Shown piece by piece: positions 18,408 to 27,519 of a stretch of DNA of 64,000 nt (the first letter of the stretch is position 1; every line of letters starts with the position of its first letter). The stretch is from Bacteroidaceae bacterium (lineage in GTDB: Bacteria > Bacteroidota > Bacteroidia > Bacteroidales > Bacteroidaceae), in the NCBI GenBank assembly GCA_024682395.1, contig JAIKZH010000020.1, positions 62,001 to 126,000 on the forward strand. Reading direction: 5' to 3'. Both the position numbers and the translations under genes were made by a program. The notes beneath the pieces were generated by a model. That model was not told where the DNA came from. It did not search any database and worked only from the letters and a program-made list of their open reading frames with translations.

Positions 18408-20759
18408 TTATCCTAATAATTTCTCGCTCATATGTTTTGCAGCGCGACGTCCGTCACCCATTGCAAGGATAACAGTTGCACCACCACGTACGATATCACC
18501 ACCAGCGAATATAGTTGGGATTGATGATTGCATGTCGTCGTTTACAGCGATAGTGTTCTTACGTCCTAATTCAAGTCCCTTGATTGACTTAGGAACGATT
18601 GGGTTTGGACTAACACCTACAGCTACGATTGCCATGTCGATATCAATTGTTTCAATTGCGCCTTCAATTGGAATAGGGCTGCGACGTCCTGAAGCATCAG
18701 GTTCTCCAAGTTCCATCTTCTGGAGTTTAACTTGACATACAGCACCTTTTTCGTCTGCAATATATTCGATAGGGTTGTGAAGAGTTAAAAATTCGATTCC
18801 TTCTTCCTTAGCGTGTTTAACTTCTTCAAGACGTGCAGGCATTTCTTCTTCGCTACGACGATATGCGATGAATACTCGTTCTGCTCCAAGACGTTTTGCT
18901 GTACGGCATGAGTCCATAGCTGTGTTACCACCACCAACAACCATTACGCTCTTAGCTTTGTTGATTGGAGTGTCAGAGCATGGGTTAGATGCATCCATCA
19001 AGTTAACACGTGTGAGGTATTCGTTTGATGACATGATACCAGTGCTGTTCTCGCCTGGAATGTTCATAAAGTTAGGAAGACCTGCTCCAGATGCAACGAA
19101 GATACCTTTGAATCCTTCAGCTTCAAGTTGTTCAGTGCTTATAGTCTTACCGATGATGCAGTCTTTAACGAACTTAACACCAATCTTTTCAAGATTCTTT
19201 ATTTCTACGTCTACGATTGCGTTTGGAAGACGGAATTCAGGAATACCATATTTTAATACACCACCAATTTCATGAAGAGCTTCAAATACAGTTACATCGA
19301 AACCATTCTTAGCCATGTCGCCAGCGAAGCTAAGTCCAGCAGGACCAGAACCTACAACTGCAACTTTGATACCATTAGCTGGTTTGCATTTTGGAAGTGA
19401 CATCTTACCGCTTTCTCTTTCGAAATCAGCAGCGAAACGCTCAAGATAACCGATTGCAACTGGTTTCTTACCCATCTTAAGGTGTACACACTTGCTTTCG
19501 CACTGCTTTTCTTGTGGACAAACACGTCCGCAGACTGCAGGGAGTGAAGAAGTGCTCTTCAAAACCTTTGCAGCATCGAGGAATTGTCCTCTTTCTATGC
19601 TCTTGATGAATGAAGGAATGTTGATATTAACAGGACATCCTTCCATACATGTAGGTTTTGGACAATCGAGACAACGTTTAGCTTCTGTAAGAGCTTGAAT
19701 CTCAGTAAGTCCTTGGTTAACTTCTTCAGTACGAGTAGTAGCACGGTAAACAGGATCTAATTCGTTCATTATGCAACGTTCGATATCTGTTCTTTCCTTT
19801 GGCTTCATGCTCTTGCGAAGTTCTTCACGCCAAGGTTGGTTACGATCGATAAGTTCTTCAATTGGAGTGTCAAGTTGTTCTGCAGAGGCTTTAACAGCTT
19901 CTTTCTTAGATGTTTCTGCTGCATTTTGGCATCCACATACGTGAGCTTCCAACTTCTTCATTTCAGCAAGTTCAGCTTCTTTGAATGCTCCCATACGTTT
20001 GAACATCTCATCGAAATCAACTTCATGACCATCGAATTCAGGACCGTCAACGCATACGAATTTAGTTTTACCTCCTACAGTGATACGGCATGCACCACAC
20101 ATACCAGTACCGTCAACCATGATAGTGTTGAGTGATACATCTGTTGGTACATTATATTTCTTAGTGAGCAAGCAACAGAATTTCATCATTATAGCAGGAC
20201 CGATAGCGAAACATTTGTTTACAGTTTCGCGTTGGATAACCTGTTCGATACCGACTGTAACTACACCTTTCTGGCCATAGCTACCATCGTCAGTCATGAT
20301 GATTACTTCATCTGAATGTTTGCGAACTTCATCCTCTAATATGATGAGTTCTTTTGTTCGTCCTGCAAGTACACTGACAACTTTGTTTCCAGCAGCCTTT
20401 AGTGCCTTAATGATAGGAAGCATTGGAGCCACACCGACACCACCACCAGCACATACCACAGTTCCGTAGTTTTCAATGTGAGTTGCTTGTCCGAGTGGAC
20501 CAACAACGTCAGTGATATAATCGCCCTCGTTAAGACTACAAAGTTTTGTAGAAGAATAACCTACTGTTTGTACAACAAGTGTGATTGTTCCTTTTTCTAC
20601 ATCTGAGTCTGCAATAGTGAGAGGCATACGTTCTCCTTGTTCGCCGACGCGAACGATGACGAAGTGACCAGCTTTGCGAGATTTAGCAATAAGTGGTGCT
20701 TCGACTTCAAGTTTAAACACTTTCTCTGAGAATTGTGTTTTACTTACAATCTTATTCAT
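18408..20759 (-). CDS. Fused NfnAB-type NAD(P)H:ferredoxin oxidoreductase (DHOD-B-like / glutamate synthase small-subunit-like)
   Basis: This 783-residue fusion has an N-terminal ferredoxin-reductase module (about 1-260) with a GGGVGVAP nucleotide loop (105-112) and [2Fe-2S] cysteines at 221, 224 and 236. The C-terminal GltD-like module (about 300-783) has two cysteine sets for [4Fe-4S] clusters (363/366/371/375 and 410/414/420/424), FAD-binding GSGPAG (470-475) and a second VGGGNTAMD loop. Clostridial and Thermotoga NfnA and NfnB are separate subunits that perform flavin-based electron bifurcation between NADH, NADPH and ferredoxin. Databases often label the fusion as dihydroorotate dehydrogenase electron subunit plus glutamate synthase. 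Bifurcation activity is inference. Confidence 0.88.
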   Translation of the reverse strand: MNKIVSKTQFSEKVFKLEVEAPLIAKSRKAGHFVIVRVGEQGERMPLTIADSDVEKGTITLVVQTVGYSSTKLCSLNEGDYITDVVGPLGQATHIENYGTVVCAGGGVGVAPMLPIIKALKAAGNKVVSVLAGRTKELIILEDEVRKHSDEVIIMTDDGSYGQKGVVTVGIEQVIQRETVNKCFAIGPAIMMKFCCLLTKKYNVPTDVSLNTIMVDGTGMCGACRITVGGKTKFVCVDGPEFDGHEVDFDEMFKRMGAFKEAELAEMKKLEAHVCGCQNAAETSKKEAVKASAEQLDTPIEELIDRNQPWREELRKSMKPKERTDIERCIMNELDPVYRATTRTEEVNQGLTEIQALTEAKRCLDCPKPTCMEGCPVNINIPSFIKSIERGQFLDAAKVLKSTSSLPAVCGRVCPQEKQCESKCVHLKMGKKPVAIGYLERFAADFERESGKMSLPKCKPANGIKVAVVGSGPAGLSFAGDMAKNGFDVTVFEALHEIGGVLKYGIPEFRLPNAIVDVEIKNLEKIGVKFVKDCIIGKTISTEQLEAEGFKGIFVASGAGLPNFMNIPGENSTGIMSSNEYLTRVNLMDASNPCSDTPINKAKSVMVVGGGNTAMDSCRTAKRLGAERVFIAYRRSEEEMPARLEEVKHAKEEGIEFLTLHNPIEYIADEKGAVCQVKLQKMELGEPDASGRRSPIPIEGAIETIDIDMAIVAVGVSPNPIVPKSIKGLELGRKNTIAVNDDMQSSIPTIFAGGDIVRGGATVILAMGDGRRAAKHMSEKLLG

Positions 20760-20819
20760 GTTTTTTGTTATTGAGTATTTGTTGTATTCTTTTTGTTTCT
20801 TTTTAATATTTTAATGTGT

Positions 20820-22148
20820 TTAATCTAATTTGTCATCGAGATATTCGAATCCGCAGTATGGAACAAGAGCCTTTGGAACTCTGATACCTTGTTCGGTTTG
20901 GTTGTTCTCAATGATTGTTGCTACTATACGTGGCAATGCAAGTGCAGAACCGTTGAGTGTGTGGCAGAGTTCGGTTTTCTTGTCGCTACTACGACGATAA
21001 CGACATTTGAGACGATTTGCTTGATAAGTGTCGAAGTTACTTACAGATGAAACCTCGAGCCAGCGGCCTTGTGCTTCTGAATATACTTCGAAATCGTAGC
21101 ATATTGCAGATGTGAAACTTTGGTCGCCTCCACACAAACGAAGGATTCGGTATGGTAGTTCAAGCTTTTTAAGAAGTCCTTCTACATGTTCGAGCATTTC
21201 TTTGTGGCTTTCTTCAGAATGCTCAGGAGTATCGATTCTTACTATCTCAATCTTACTGAATTCGTGTAGTCTGTTAAGTCCTCTAACGTCTTTACCATAG
21301 CTACCAGCTTCGCGACGGAAACATTGAGTGTATGCGCAATTCTTGATAGGGAGATCTTTCTCGTCAAGAATAACATCGCGGTAGATATTTGTTACAGGAA
21401 CCTCAGCTGTTGGTATTAGATATAAATCATCAACCTCACAATGATACATCTGACCTTCCTTATCAGGTAATTGGCCTGTGCCATATCCAGATGCGGCATT
21501 AACTACTGTTGGTGGCATGATTTCTTTATATCCGCTTTTACGTGCTTCGTCAAGGAAGAAGTTTATAAGTGCACGTTGAAGACGTGCGCCTTTTCCTACA
21601 TAGACAGGGAAACCAGCACCAGTAATTTTAACACCGAGGTCAAAATCGATTAAGTTATATTTCTTAGCTAATTCCCAGTGTGGTAGTTTAGCTTCATTAT
21701 TGGTTGGTATAGTTGTCCAGTTTCCGACAGTGTCGCCTTCCTTACATTCTCTTAATGATGATTTAACAACAACGTTGTCTTCTGCACAAGAACCTTCAGG
21801 TACAATGTCATAAGGGAGGTTAGGTATTGTACATAAATGAGCTGTCAGTTGTTGTTCTGCATCCGACATTGTTGCTTGAAGAACTTGAGATTCTTCTTTT
21901 AACTTAGCAACTTCGGATTTTGCAGTTTCAGCGTCTTCTTTTTTGCCTTGTTTCATTAATGCACCAATTTGTGAAGCTAATTTCTTTTGATTAGCTAAAC
22001 ATGCATCAAGTTTTGTCTGAGCCTCGCGACGTTTTTTGTCGAGTTCAATGGCTTTGGCTACAGCCTCTTCTGCACCCTGAAAGTGCTTTTTGTTCAGACC
22101 TTTAATAACTTTTTCGGTCTGTTCTGTGATGACTTTGATTGTTAACAT
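20820..22148 (-). CDS. serS: Seryl-tRNA synthetase
   Basis: SerS charges tRNA-Ser. The 442-residue protein has the N-terminal long antiparallel coiled-coil arm (about 30-105, Lys/Glu/Ala-rich) that contacts the tRNA variable arm, and a class II catalytic core with motif 2 (FRREAGSYGKDVRGLNRLHEF-type region near 280-300) and motif 3 near the C-terminus (LNGSALALPRIVATIIE). The size is normal. It sits 60 nt upstream of the flavoprotein and about 70 nt downstream of the small basic protein; no promoter element was seen in either gap, so co-transcription is likely. Confidence 0.96.
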   Translation of the reverse strand: MLTIKVITEQTEKVIKGLNKKHFQGAEEAVAKAIELDKKRREAQTKLDACLANQKKLASQIGALMKQGKKEDAETAKSEVAKLKEESQVLQATMSDAEQQLTAHLCTIPNLPYDIVPEGSCAEDNVVVKSSLRECKEGDTVGNWTTIPTNNEAKLPHWELAKKYNLIDFDLGVKITGAGFPVYVGKGARLQRALINFFLDEARKSGYKEIMPPTVVNAASGYGTGQLPDKEGQMYHCEVDDLYLIPTAEVPVTNIYRDVILDEKDLPIKNCAYTQCFRREAGSYGKDVRGLNRLHEFSKIEIVRIDTPEHSEESHKEMLEHVEGLLKKLELPYRILRLCGGDQSFTSAICYDFEVYSEAQGRWLEVSSVSNFDTYQANRLKCRYRRSSDKKTELCHTLNGSALALPRIVATIIENNQTEQGIRVPKALVPYCGFEYLDDKLD

Positions 22149-22218
22149 CGTCTTATATTTTTATTATTGCAATATCATTGTCATTTATGGCATAAAACAT
22201 AAAAGCATATGTGAAAAA

Positions 22219-22425
22219 TCATTTCCTTTTCTGTGAAGCACGATTTTTTACTCTCTGGCGTATTTCAGCCTTATGCTTAGATGAGCCAGAACCATGTGCG
22301 CCAGTTTTATATGATTTTCCTCGTGCTTTGGTTTTTACCTTATCGGTATTGGATTTTTCTTTCTTTTTCCCACCAAAGTTGATGCCATTCATCATGGCGT
22401 ATAAGATTTCGTTGTCTGATGCCAT
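22219..22425 (-). CDS. Small basic protein, function unknown
   Basis: This 68-residue, strongly basic product has a short N-terminal part (MASDNEILYAMMNGINFGG) followed by Lys/Arg-rich sequence with GSGSSKHK and a closing KNRASQKRK. It has no signal peptide or cysteine. It begins 9 nt after the AICAR transformylase stop and continues the same transcript towards serS, which favours a real gene. The opposite strand also has an open frame of similar length, so coding strand is supported mostly by operon position and spacing. A nucleic-acid or ribosome association would fit the charge but is speculation. Confidence 0.55.
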   Translation of the reverse strand: MASDNEILYAMMNGINFGGKKKEKSNTDKVKTKARGKSYKTGAHGSGSSKHKAEIRQRVKNRASQKRK

Positions 22426-22434
22426 ATATATATA

Positions 22435-23616
22435 TTAATGATGGAATAAGCGAATGCCTGTAAATGCCATGGTAATACCATACTTATCACATGTTTCGAT
22501 AACATTATCATCGCGTACAGATCCACCTGCTTGAGCAATGTATTGAACACCACTCTTGTGTGCACGTTCGATATTGTCGCCGAATGGGAAGAAGGCATCA
22601 CTACCAAGGCTTACCTGTGTGTTTTTTGCAAGCCATGCCTTTTTCTCTTCACGAGTTAATGGCTCTGGTTTTTCTGTAAAGAATTTTTGCCAAGTTCCTT
22701 CTGCAAGTACGTCTTCGTATTCATCTCCCATATACACATCGATTGTGTTGTCTCGGTCAGCACGTCTGATATCGTCTTTGAAAGGCAGATTCATAACTTT
22801 TGGACATTGTCTTAACCACCATAAGTCAGCTTTTTGTCCTGCAAGACGAGTACAGTGGATACGGCTTTGTTGTCCAGCACCAATACCGATTGCTTGTCCG
22901 TCTTTTACATAACATACTGAGTTAGACTGAGTATATTTAAGTGTTATGAGAGCAATTTTTAAGTCACGTTTAGCTTCTTCGCTTAATTCTTTGTTTTGAG
23001 TAGGGATGTTATCGAAGAGGCTGTCGCTTGTAAGGTCAATCTCATTGCGACCTTGTTCAAAAGTGATACCGAATACTTGCTTATGTTCGATTGGTTCAGG
23101 ACGATACTCTGTTGACATCTTGATTACGCAATATGTTCCGTTACGTTTTTGACGTAATATTTCAAGAGCTTCAGGAGTATAGTCAGGTGCAATGATACCA
23201 TCAGATACTTCACGTTTGATAAGTAAAGCTGTTGCTTCGTCGCAAGTGTCGCTTAAAGCAATGAAATCACCAAAACTTGACATACGGTCAGCTCCACGAG
23301 CTCGTGCATAAGCAGTTGCTATTGGTGAGAGTTCGAATTTCAAATCATCAACCCAATAGATCTTTTTTAGCGTGTCACTCATTGGAATACCTATAGCTGC
23401 ACCTGCTGGACTTACGTGTTTAAATGAAGCAGCAGCAGGAACACCTGTTGCATTTTTAAGTTCACGTACTAATTGCCAGCTATTGAATGCGTCAAGTAGA
23501 TTTATGTAACCAGGACGTCCACATAATACTTCGAATGGAAGTTCTCCTTCGTTCATAAAAACGCATGATGGCTTTTGATTTGGATTGCAGCCATATTTAA
23601 GTTCGAGTTTTTTCAT
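22435..23616 (-). CDS. AICAR transformylase (phosphoribosylaminoimidazolecarboxamide formyltransferase), stand-alone domain
   Basis: This 393-residue protein corresponds to the transformylase part of PurH without the N-terminal IMP cyclohydrolase domain. KYGCNPNQKP near the start, GRPGYINLLDAFNSWQLV, and KHVSPAGAAIG (about 64-74) are the family motifs, and the C-terminal DAFFPFGDNIERA and YIAQAGGSVRDD strings complete the active site. It formylates AICAR in purine biosynthesis. Bacteroidales commonly have such a stand-alone enzyme alongside a full PurH. It leads the operon with serS and the flavoprotein. Confidence 0.9.
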   Translation of the reverse strand: MKKLELKYGCNPNQKPSCVFMNEGELPFEVLCGRPGYINLLDAFNSWQLVRELKNATGVPAAASFKHVSPAGAAIGIPMSDTLKKIYWVDDLKFELSPIATAYARARGADRMSSFGDFIALSDTCDEATALLIKREVSDGIIAPDYTPEALEILRQKRNGTYCVIKMSTEYRPEPIEHKQVFGITFEQGRNEIDLTSDSLFDNIPTQNKELSEEAKRDLKIALITLKYTQSNSVCYVKDGQAIGIGAGQQSRIHCTRLAGQKADLWWLRQCPKVMNLPFKDDIRRADRDNTIDVYMGDEYEDVLAEGTWQKFFTEKPEPLTREEKKAWLAKNTQVSLGSDAFFPFGDNIERAHKSGVQYIAQAGGSVRDDNVIETCDKYGITMAFTGIRLFHH

Positions 23617-23711
23617 TTTCTTTATACCTAGCTTTATTATCTGATAAATTTTTGTGTTGAAAAATAATCAAATTTTGTTATTTATTTCAAATAGAACTAT
23701 ATTTCAATTTG

Positions 23712-23719
23712 CAAAGATA
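23712..23719 (-). promoter_or_regulatory. Promoter (-7 element) of the AICAR transformylase operon
   Basis: On the minus strand this reads TATCTTTG followed by CAAATTG. It would give a leader of roughly 90 nt before the start at 23616. No obvious -33 element. Confidence 0.55.
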
Positions 23720-23888
23720 ATAAATTCTTGAGAATTGCTATGTATGAAAGAATGATTATTTTACTTATTATATATTAAGATGTGCTTTTTTCTTAAAAAT
23801 CGGCTTGTTCATTGACACTTGTGTATTGATGTTATGAGATTGATGACATTTAGTTTTTTGTGTGTATTCATAAAAACTTTGTTACTTA

Positions 23889-23919
23889 TTGTAGTATATG
23901 AAAAGTTTTTGTAAATTTG
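23889..23919 (+). promoter_or_regulatory. Promoter of the poly-Asp protein gene
   Basis: TTG at 23889-23891, a 20-bp spacer and TAAATTTG at 23912-23919 match the Bacteroidetes consensus. The start codon is 38 nt further on. Confidence 0.65.
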
Positions 23920-23957
23920 CAGCCGAATTATTAGTTTTAAATATATAAAAATATACA

Positions 23958-24803
23958 ATGGCTAAGGAAAAATCAAAAAAAGAACGTGACAGATTTGATA
24001 AAGATAGCGAAACTGTGAGTTCATATGCAATCGATGAGATGTCTAAGGGTAACATCTGGTCATATGACGTTGAAGATATTTATAGAATGTTGGCTGAAGT
24101 GATGATGTCTGACAGATATAAAGAAAACAAGGTCCATTATCATAATATAATACGTCCAGTTTTTGATCTGCAGATGATTAAACGTGAGAATGATGAGTTG
24201 GTCGCTTCATTGGAGGCTCAGAATTTCCAGATTTTCTCAACTCCTGACTATGAAGGAACAAATGCTATTGCAATCCGTAAGCGTCAAATCAAGAAAGTGA
24301 CAGACTTGACTCTTGAAAATATATTTCACCTAACTCCTCGTGAGGTTCTGTATCTGATTAATGAAAATATGGGTACAGGTTGGCAGGGTTTACCTCTCGC
24401 TATTCAAGATATAATTCAAGCTGCGTTTTATGTTGACTGCAGTGTTATGCCTGCTGCTGCGATGCGCCGTCCAGGAGGACTTATAGATCGCAGAAAAGAA
24501 GATGGTTACGAGGTGTTGGAAATTGAACGTGGTTCATGGGTTGAGGCTGTTTTCCTTAAGGTTAAGCCTAAGATGGAAAAACTTCATTTTGAGATTCTTG
24601 TCGATGGTAAGAGTAAGTCACAACGTGATGATTTGGATGACGACGATGATGACGACGATGATGACGACGATGATGACGACGACAACTTGCCAGATGATAA
24701 TGACAACGACAATGATTATGATATGGATGAACCTGATGAGGCTGAAGCAACAATTGAAGATATTGATGCTATTGATGAGTCCACAGAAGATGATGACGAA
24801 TAA
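23958..24803 (+). CDS. Conserved-looking acidic protein with a 16-Asp tract, function unknown
   Basis: This 281-residue protein is of a kind I do not recognise. The N-terminus is highly charged (MAKEKSKKERDRFDKD), and residues about 20-225 look like a compact globular domain (YAIDEMSKGNIWSYDVEDIY, LTPREVLYLINENMG, MRRPGGLIDRRKEDGYEV). Residues 227-242 are sixteen consecutive Asp, and the remaining 39 residues are Asp/Glu-rich and disordered. There is no signal peptide or membrane helix. It stands alone with its own promoter and terminator. The acidic tail could bind basic proteins, metal or mimic nucleic acid; none of these can be shown here. Confidence 0.8.
   Translation: MAKEKSKKERDRFDKDSETVSSYAIDEMSKGNIWSYDVEDIYRMLAEVMMSDRYKENKVHYHNIIRPVFDLQMIKRENDELVASLEAQNFQIFSTPDYEGTNAIAIRKRQIKKVTDLTLENIFHLTPREVLYLINENMGTGWQGLPLAIQDIIQAAFYVDCSVMPAAAMRRPGGLIDRRKEDGYEVLEIERGSWVEAVFLKVKPKMEKLHFEILVDGKSKSQRDDLDDDDDDDDDDDDDDDDNLPDDNDNDNDYDMDEPDEAEATIEDIDAIDESTEDDDE
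24636..24683 (+). repeat. Four tandem copies of a 12-bp unit encoding poly-Asp
   Basis: Four in-frame copies of GATGACGACGAT (the last ends in C) encode 16 Asp in the acidic protein. The repeat length is a multiple of three, so gain or loss of units would change tail length without a frameshift. Confidence 0.9.
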
Positions 24804-24820
24804 TCCAATTTAGATAAATA

Positions 24821-24860
24821 AAAAACTGTATATTCGGGATGCCCTGGATATACAGTTTTT
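24821..24860. terminator. Bidirectional terminator
   Basis: AAAAACTGTATAT pairs with ATATACAGTTTTT, with an inner GGG/CCC pairing near the loop. U-rich tracts follow on both strands. It separates the converging poly-Asp and pgeF genes. Confidence 0.85.
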
Positions 24861-24887
24861 TTATGTCTTATAGTTTGATTGTGAAAA

Positions 24888-25664
24888 TCAGAATGTTGTT
24901 TCTGAACGTATTATTATACCAGTGAAGAGTCGTCCGGAATTTATACCTAATCTTCTGGCAGAGAAATATTTATTGTATTCTGTATAAGTGCAGACATTAG
25001 ATACATGGATGTTCTCTTGCTTTATTCCTTTGTTCATTAATTGTAGTTTATTGCATTCTTTAAGGTCTATGTGGTATTTTTCTTTCTTTATTGCAATTTT
25101 AGTCATGTCGAATCCGGCATTGTAGAATGATTCATAAACCTCATTTCCGATTTCGAAAGCATCAACTCCGATACATGGTCCAATCACAGCATTACAATCT
25201 GCTCCGTTCGTGTTGTATGTAGAGTGCATCTTGTCGATGGTTAATTCAACAATGTGTTTGAGGGTTCCTCTCCAACCTGCGTGTATTGCAGCAGTTGCTT
25301 TGTTTTTCTTGTCGTAGATGAGTACAGGAACGCAATCGGCGGTACTTACTCCAATACAAGTGTCTGGTATATTTGTAATGAGTGCGTCGGCTTCGAATTG
25401 TTTTGAGTAGTTCGATGTGTTGTCGATAATGGTGATATCTGTGCCGTGTATTTGGTGCGGCATAATGAGTGATTCCTGTTTTATATTAAGCAGGTCGCAT
25501 AATAATTTTTTGTTTGTTGAAATGTGTTCAATGGTATCACCGCAAAAAGGATTTATATTCATTGATGAATAGTTATCAATGCTACAGCCTCCACCATTTC
25601 TTGTAGTAGTGAAGGCTGTAATATTGTTCCCTATATTGTATGATAAAACGTCAGATTTATTCAT
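24888..25664 (-). CDS. pgeF: Peptidoglycan editing factor PgeF (YfiH/laccase-domain family)
   Basis: This 258-residue enzyme of the YfiH family has the His-Cys-His metal site visible as His73 (HQIHGTD), Cys111 (STADCVPV) and His128 (AAIHAGWRG). In E. coli PgeF removes mis-incorporated L-Ser from peptidoglycan precursors; older annotations call the family polyphenol oxidase. I chose the ATG at 25664 ([10 protein letters not shown]), which overlaps the obg stop by 8 nt; an in-frame ATG at 25742 would overlap obg by 86 nt and add an unlikely Thr/Met-rich extension. It is the last gene of the hpt-adk-obg-pgeF operon. Confidence 0.9.
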   Translation of the reverse strand: MNKSDVLSYNIGNNITAFTTTRNGGGCSIDNYSSMNINPFCGDTIEHISTNKKLLCDLLNIKQESLIMPHQIHGTDITIIDNTSNYSKQFEADALITNIPDTCIGVSTADCVPVLIYDKKNKATAAIHAGWRGTLKHIVELTIDKMHSTYNTNGADCNAVIGPCIGVDAFEIGNEVYESFYNAGFDMTKIAIKKEKYHIDLKECNKLQLMNKGIKQENIHVSNVCTYTEYNKYFSARRLGINSGRLFTGIIIRSETTF

Positions 25665-26811
25665 CTTCGTATTCGTAATCATCAAGTTCTTCAATCTCGT
25701 TAATCTCTGTGTCGATGACATCGATATCATCGAAGTCTTCAAATTCTTCTTGCATACGTGAGAAATCTTTAGAATGGTGTACTATATTTTCCTGTGTTAC
25801 TATTGCTGCAATTTTGTTACTTTCACTATTCATTTCCTCCCATAACACGTCTTTTAACTCTTCAAGTCCTTGATTGGTGACTGCAGAGATAAATACGGTT
25901 GGGACATCTTTGGGAAGTGTGTCGCGCAATAAGTCTATCAATTCTTCATCGAGCAGGTCGCATTTAGTAATAGCAAGGACTCTACCTTTATCCAATAATT
26001 CTGGATTGAAGGTGGTGAGTTCGTTTAATAGAATGTCGTACTCTTTTTTTATGGCGTCGGTATCTCCTGGAATCATAAAGAGTAAGAGTGAGTTACGTTC
26101 TATATGTCTAAGAAATCTTAATCCTAATCCTTTTCCTTGACTGGCTCCTTCTATGATGCCCGGAATGTCGGCCATGACGAACGATCTGTTATCGCGGTAT
26201 GACACGATTCCTAATGAAGGTTCCAATGTGGTGAAAGGGTAGTTTGCTATTTTTGGTTTTGCCGATGATAGTGCGCTTACTAATGTTGACTTTCCTGCGT
26301 TAGGGAACCCAACCAAACCGACGTCTGCAAGCAGTTTCAGCTCTAATATTACTGTCATTTCTTGCATTGGTTCACCTGGTTGTGCATAACGCGGTGCTTG
26401 ATTGGTAGGTGTGGCGAAATTGAAATTTCCCAATCCGCCACGTCCACCTTTTAATAATACTACTTCTTGTCCGTCACTTGTTACGTCGCAAAGATACTGT
26501 CCGGTTTCTGCGTTATATGCAACAGTGCCCAATGGTACTTCAATTATCTTATCAGCACCTTGCTTTCCGGAACTCTTTGACTTTGAGCCATTTCCTCCAT
26601 GCTCGGCATAGACGTGACGATCGTAGCGAAGGTGTAAAAGAGTCCAATAATTACGATTGCCTCTTAATATTACACTACCTCCGTTTCCTCCGTTTCCTCC
26701 GTCTGGACCACCTTTAGGCATGTATTTTGCACGGTGCATGTGGCATGAGCCACGTCCTCCTTTTCCGGAACGACAGAATATTTTAACGTAATCAATAAAG
26801 TTGGTTTCCAT
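25657..26811 (-). CDS. obg: GTPase Obg (ribosome assembly)
   Basis: Obg is an essential GTPase that binds the large ribosomal subunit. The 384-residue protein has the glycine-rich Obg fold (1-160, including [12 protein letters not shown]), then the G domain with GFPNAGKST (168-176), switch II DIPG (215-218), a TKCD base-recognition motif (about 288) and an SAV motif (about 310). The C-terminal 40 residues are very acidic (Glu/Asp/Tyr), as in many Obg proteins. It lies between adk and pgeF in one transcript. Confidence 0.95.
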   Translation of the reverse strand: METNFIDYVKIFCRSGKGGRGSCHMHRAKYMPKGGPDGGNGGNGGSVILRGNRNYWTLLHLRYDRHVYAEHGGNGSKSKSSGKQGADKIIEVPLGTVAYNAETGQYLCDVTSDGQEVVLLKGGRGGLGNFNFATPTNQAPRYAQPGEPMQEMTVILELKLLADVGLVGFPNAGKSTLVSALSSAKPKIANYPFTTLEPSLGIVSYRDNRSFVMADIPGIIEGASQGKGLGLRFLRHIERNSLLLFMIPGDTDAIKKEYDILLNELTTFNPELLDKGRVLAITKCDLLDEELIDLLRDTLPKDVPTVFISAVTNQGLEELKDVLWEEMNSESNKIAAIVTQENIVHHSKDFSRMQEEFEDFDDIDVIDTEINEIEELDDYEYEDE

Positions 26812-26885
26812 TCATTATTTAATTAAAGTGAAAACTCTATTGTGACAGATAGTAAGAGTTTAAATCCTTTTTATATTAATTGGGA

Positions 26886-27458
26886 TTATTTCAATGTGTC
26901 AAGGAATGCGAAGATTTCGCTTAACATTGTTTCTTTTGAACCTTTCCAAGTGAAAGTGTTGCGCATACCTTCTTTTTCGAACCATTCAGCAAGAGGGGCA
27001 GTCTGGCTATGATATACAGCGAAACGTTTCTTGATTGTTTCTTCGTTGTCGTCAGCTCTTCCTTGCTCTATTGCTCTGTTGAGCAAACGTGCTAACAATG
27101 TTTCTTCGTCAACGATAAGTTCAATCATAACTCCCATGTCGTGATTGCGTTCAGCAAGCATCTTCTTGAGTGCTTCTGCTTGAGCGATTGTGCGTGGGAA
27201 TCCGTCGAAGATTACACCTTTTCCTGCAGGCATAGCATCGTAAGTTTTTGCAAGAATGCTTATCATTAGGTCATCTGGAATTAGTTGGCCGTTCTGAATG
27301 TATCCTTCAGCGATTTTACCTAATTCTGTACCATTTTTAATTTCACCACGAAGAACATCTCCAGTTGAGATGTGTCCCATGTTGTAGCGATTTACAATCT
27401 CATCGCTATATGTGCCTTTACCAGAACCTGGGGCACCAAAGATAATGATATTTTTCAT
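26886..27458 (-). CDS. adk: Adenylate kinase
   Basis: Adk interconverts ATP + AMP and 2 ADP. The 190-residue protein is of the short type, without the large zinc-binding LID insertion. It has the P-loop GAPGSGKGT at 8-16, an NMP-binding region with HISTGDVLR, GKGVIFDGFPRT (about 78-89), and the Arg-rich RLLNRAIEQGRADDN lid segment. It lies between hpt (61-nt gap) and obg (74-nt gap), a recurrent Bacteroidales order. Confidence 0.95.
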   Translation of the reverse strand: MKNIIIFGAPGSGKGTYSDEIVNRYNMGHISTGDVLRGEIKNGTELGKIAEGYIQNGQLIPDDLMISILAKTYDAMPAGKGVIFDGFPRTIAQAEALKKMLAERNHDMGVMIELIVDEETLLARLLNRAIEQGRADDNEETIKKRFAVYHSQTAPLAEWFEKEGMRNTFTWKGSKETMLSEIFAFLDTLK

Positions 27459-27519
27459 TTTTTATTAATTAATAAATATATGTTATGCTTTTATTCTTTA
27501 ATTGTTTGTGTCTTAGTTG

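Larger units (their letters stand above)
23617..23957. other. Intergenic region with divergent promoters
   Basis: This 341-nt gap between divergent genes has no credible reading frame. It holds a minus-strand -7 element (23712-23719) and a plus-strand promoter (23889-23919). The 170 nt between them are AT-rich and show no strong inverted repeat. Confidence 0.6.

Noticed and set aside
22211-22438. Plus-strand frame opposite the small basic protein
   Set aside because: It opposes the surrounding operon, overlaps the purine gene end, and has no promoter; the minus-strand frame is better placed.
24502-24813. Overlapping frame rich in Met/Thr within the poly-Asp gene
   Set aside because: It is a shifted reading of the GAT/GAC repeat and shows no protein-like composition; the poly-Asp frame has its own promoter and start.
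25665-25742. Upstream start for pgeF
   Set aside because: It would overlap obg by 86 nt and add a Thr/Met-rich stretch not expected in the family; ATG 25664 gives a normal length.
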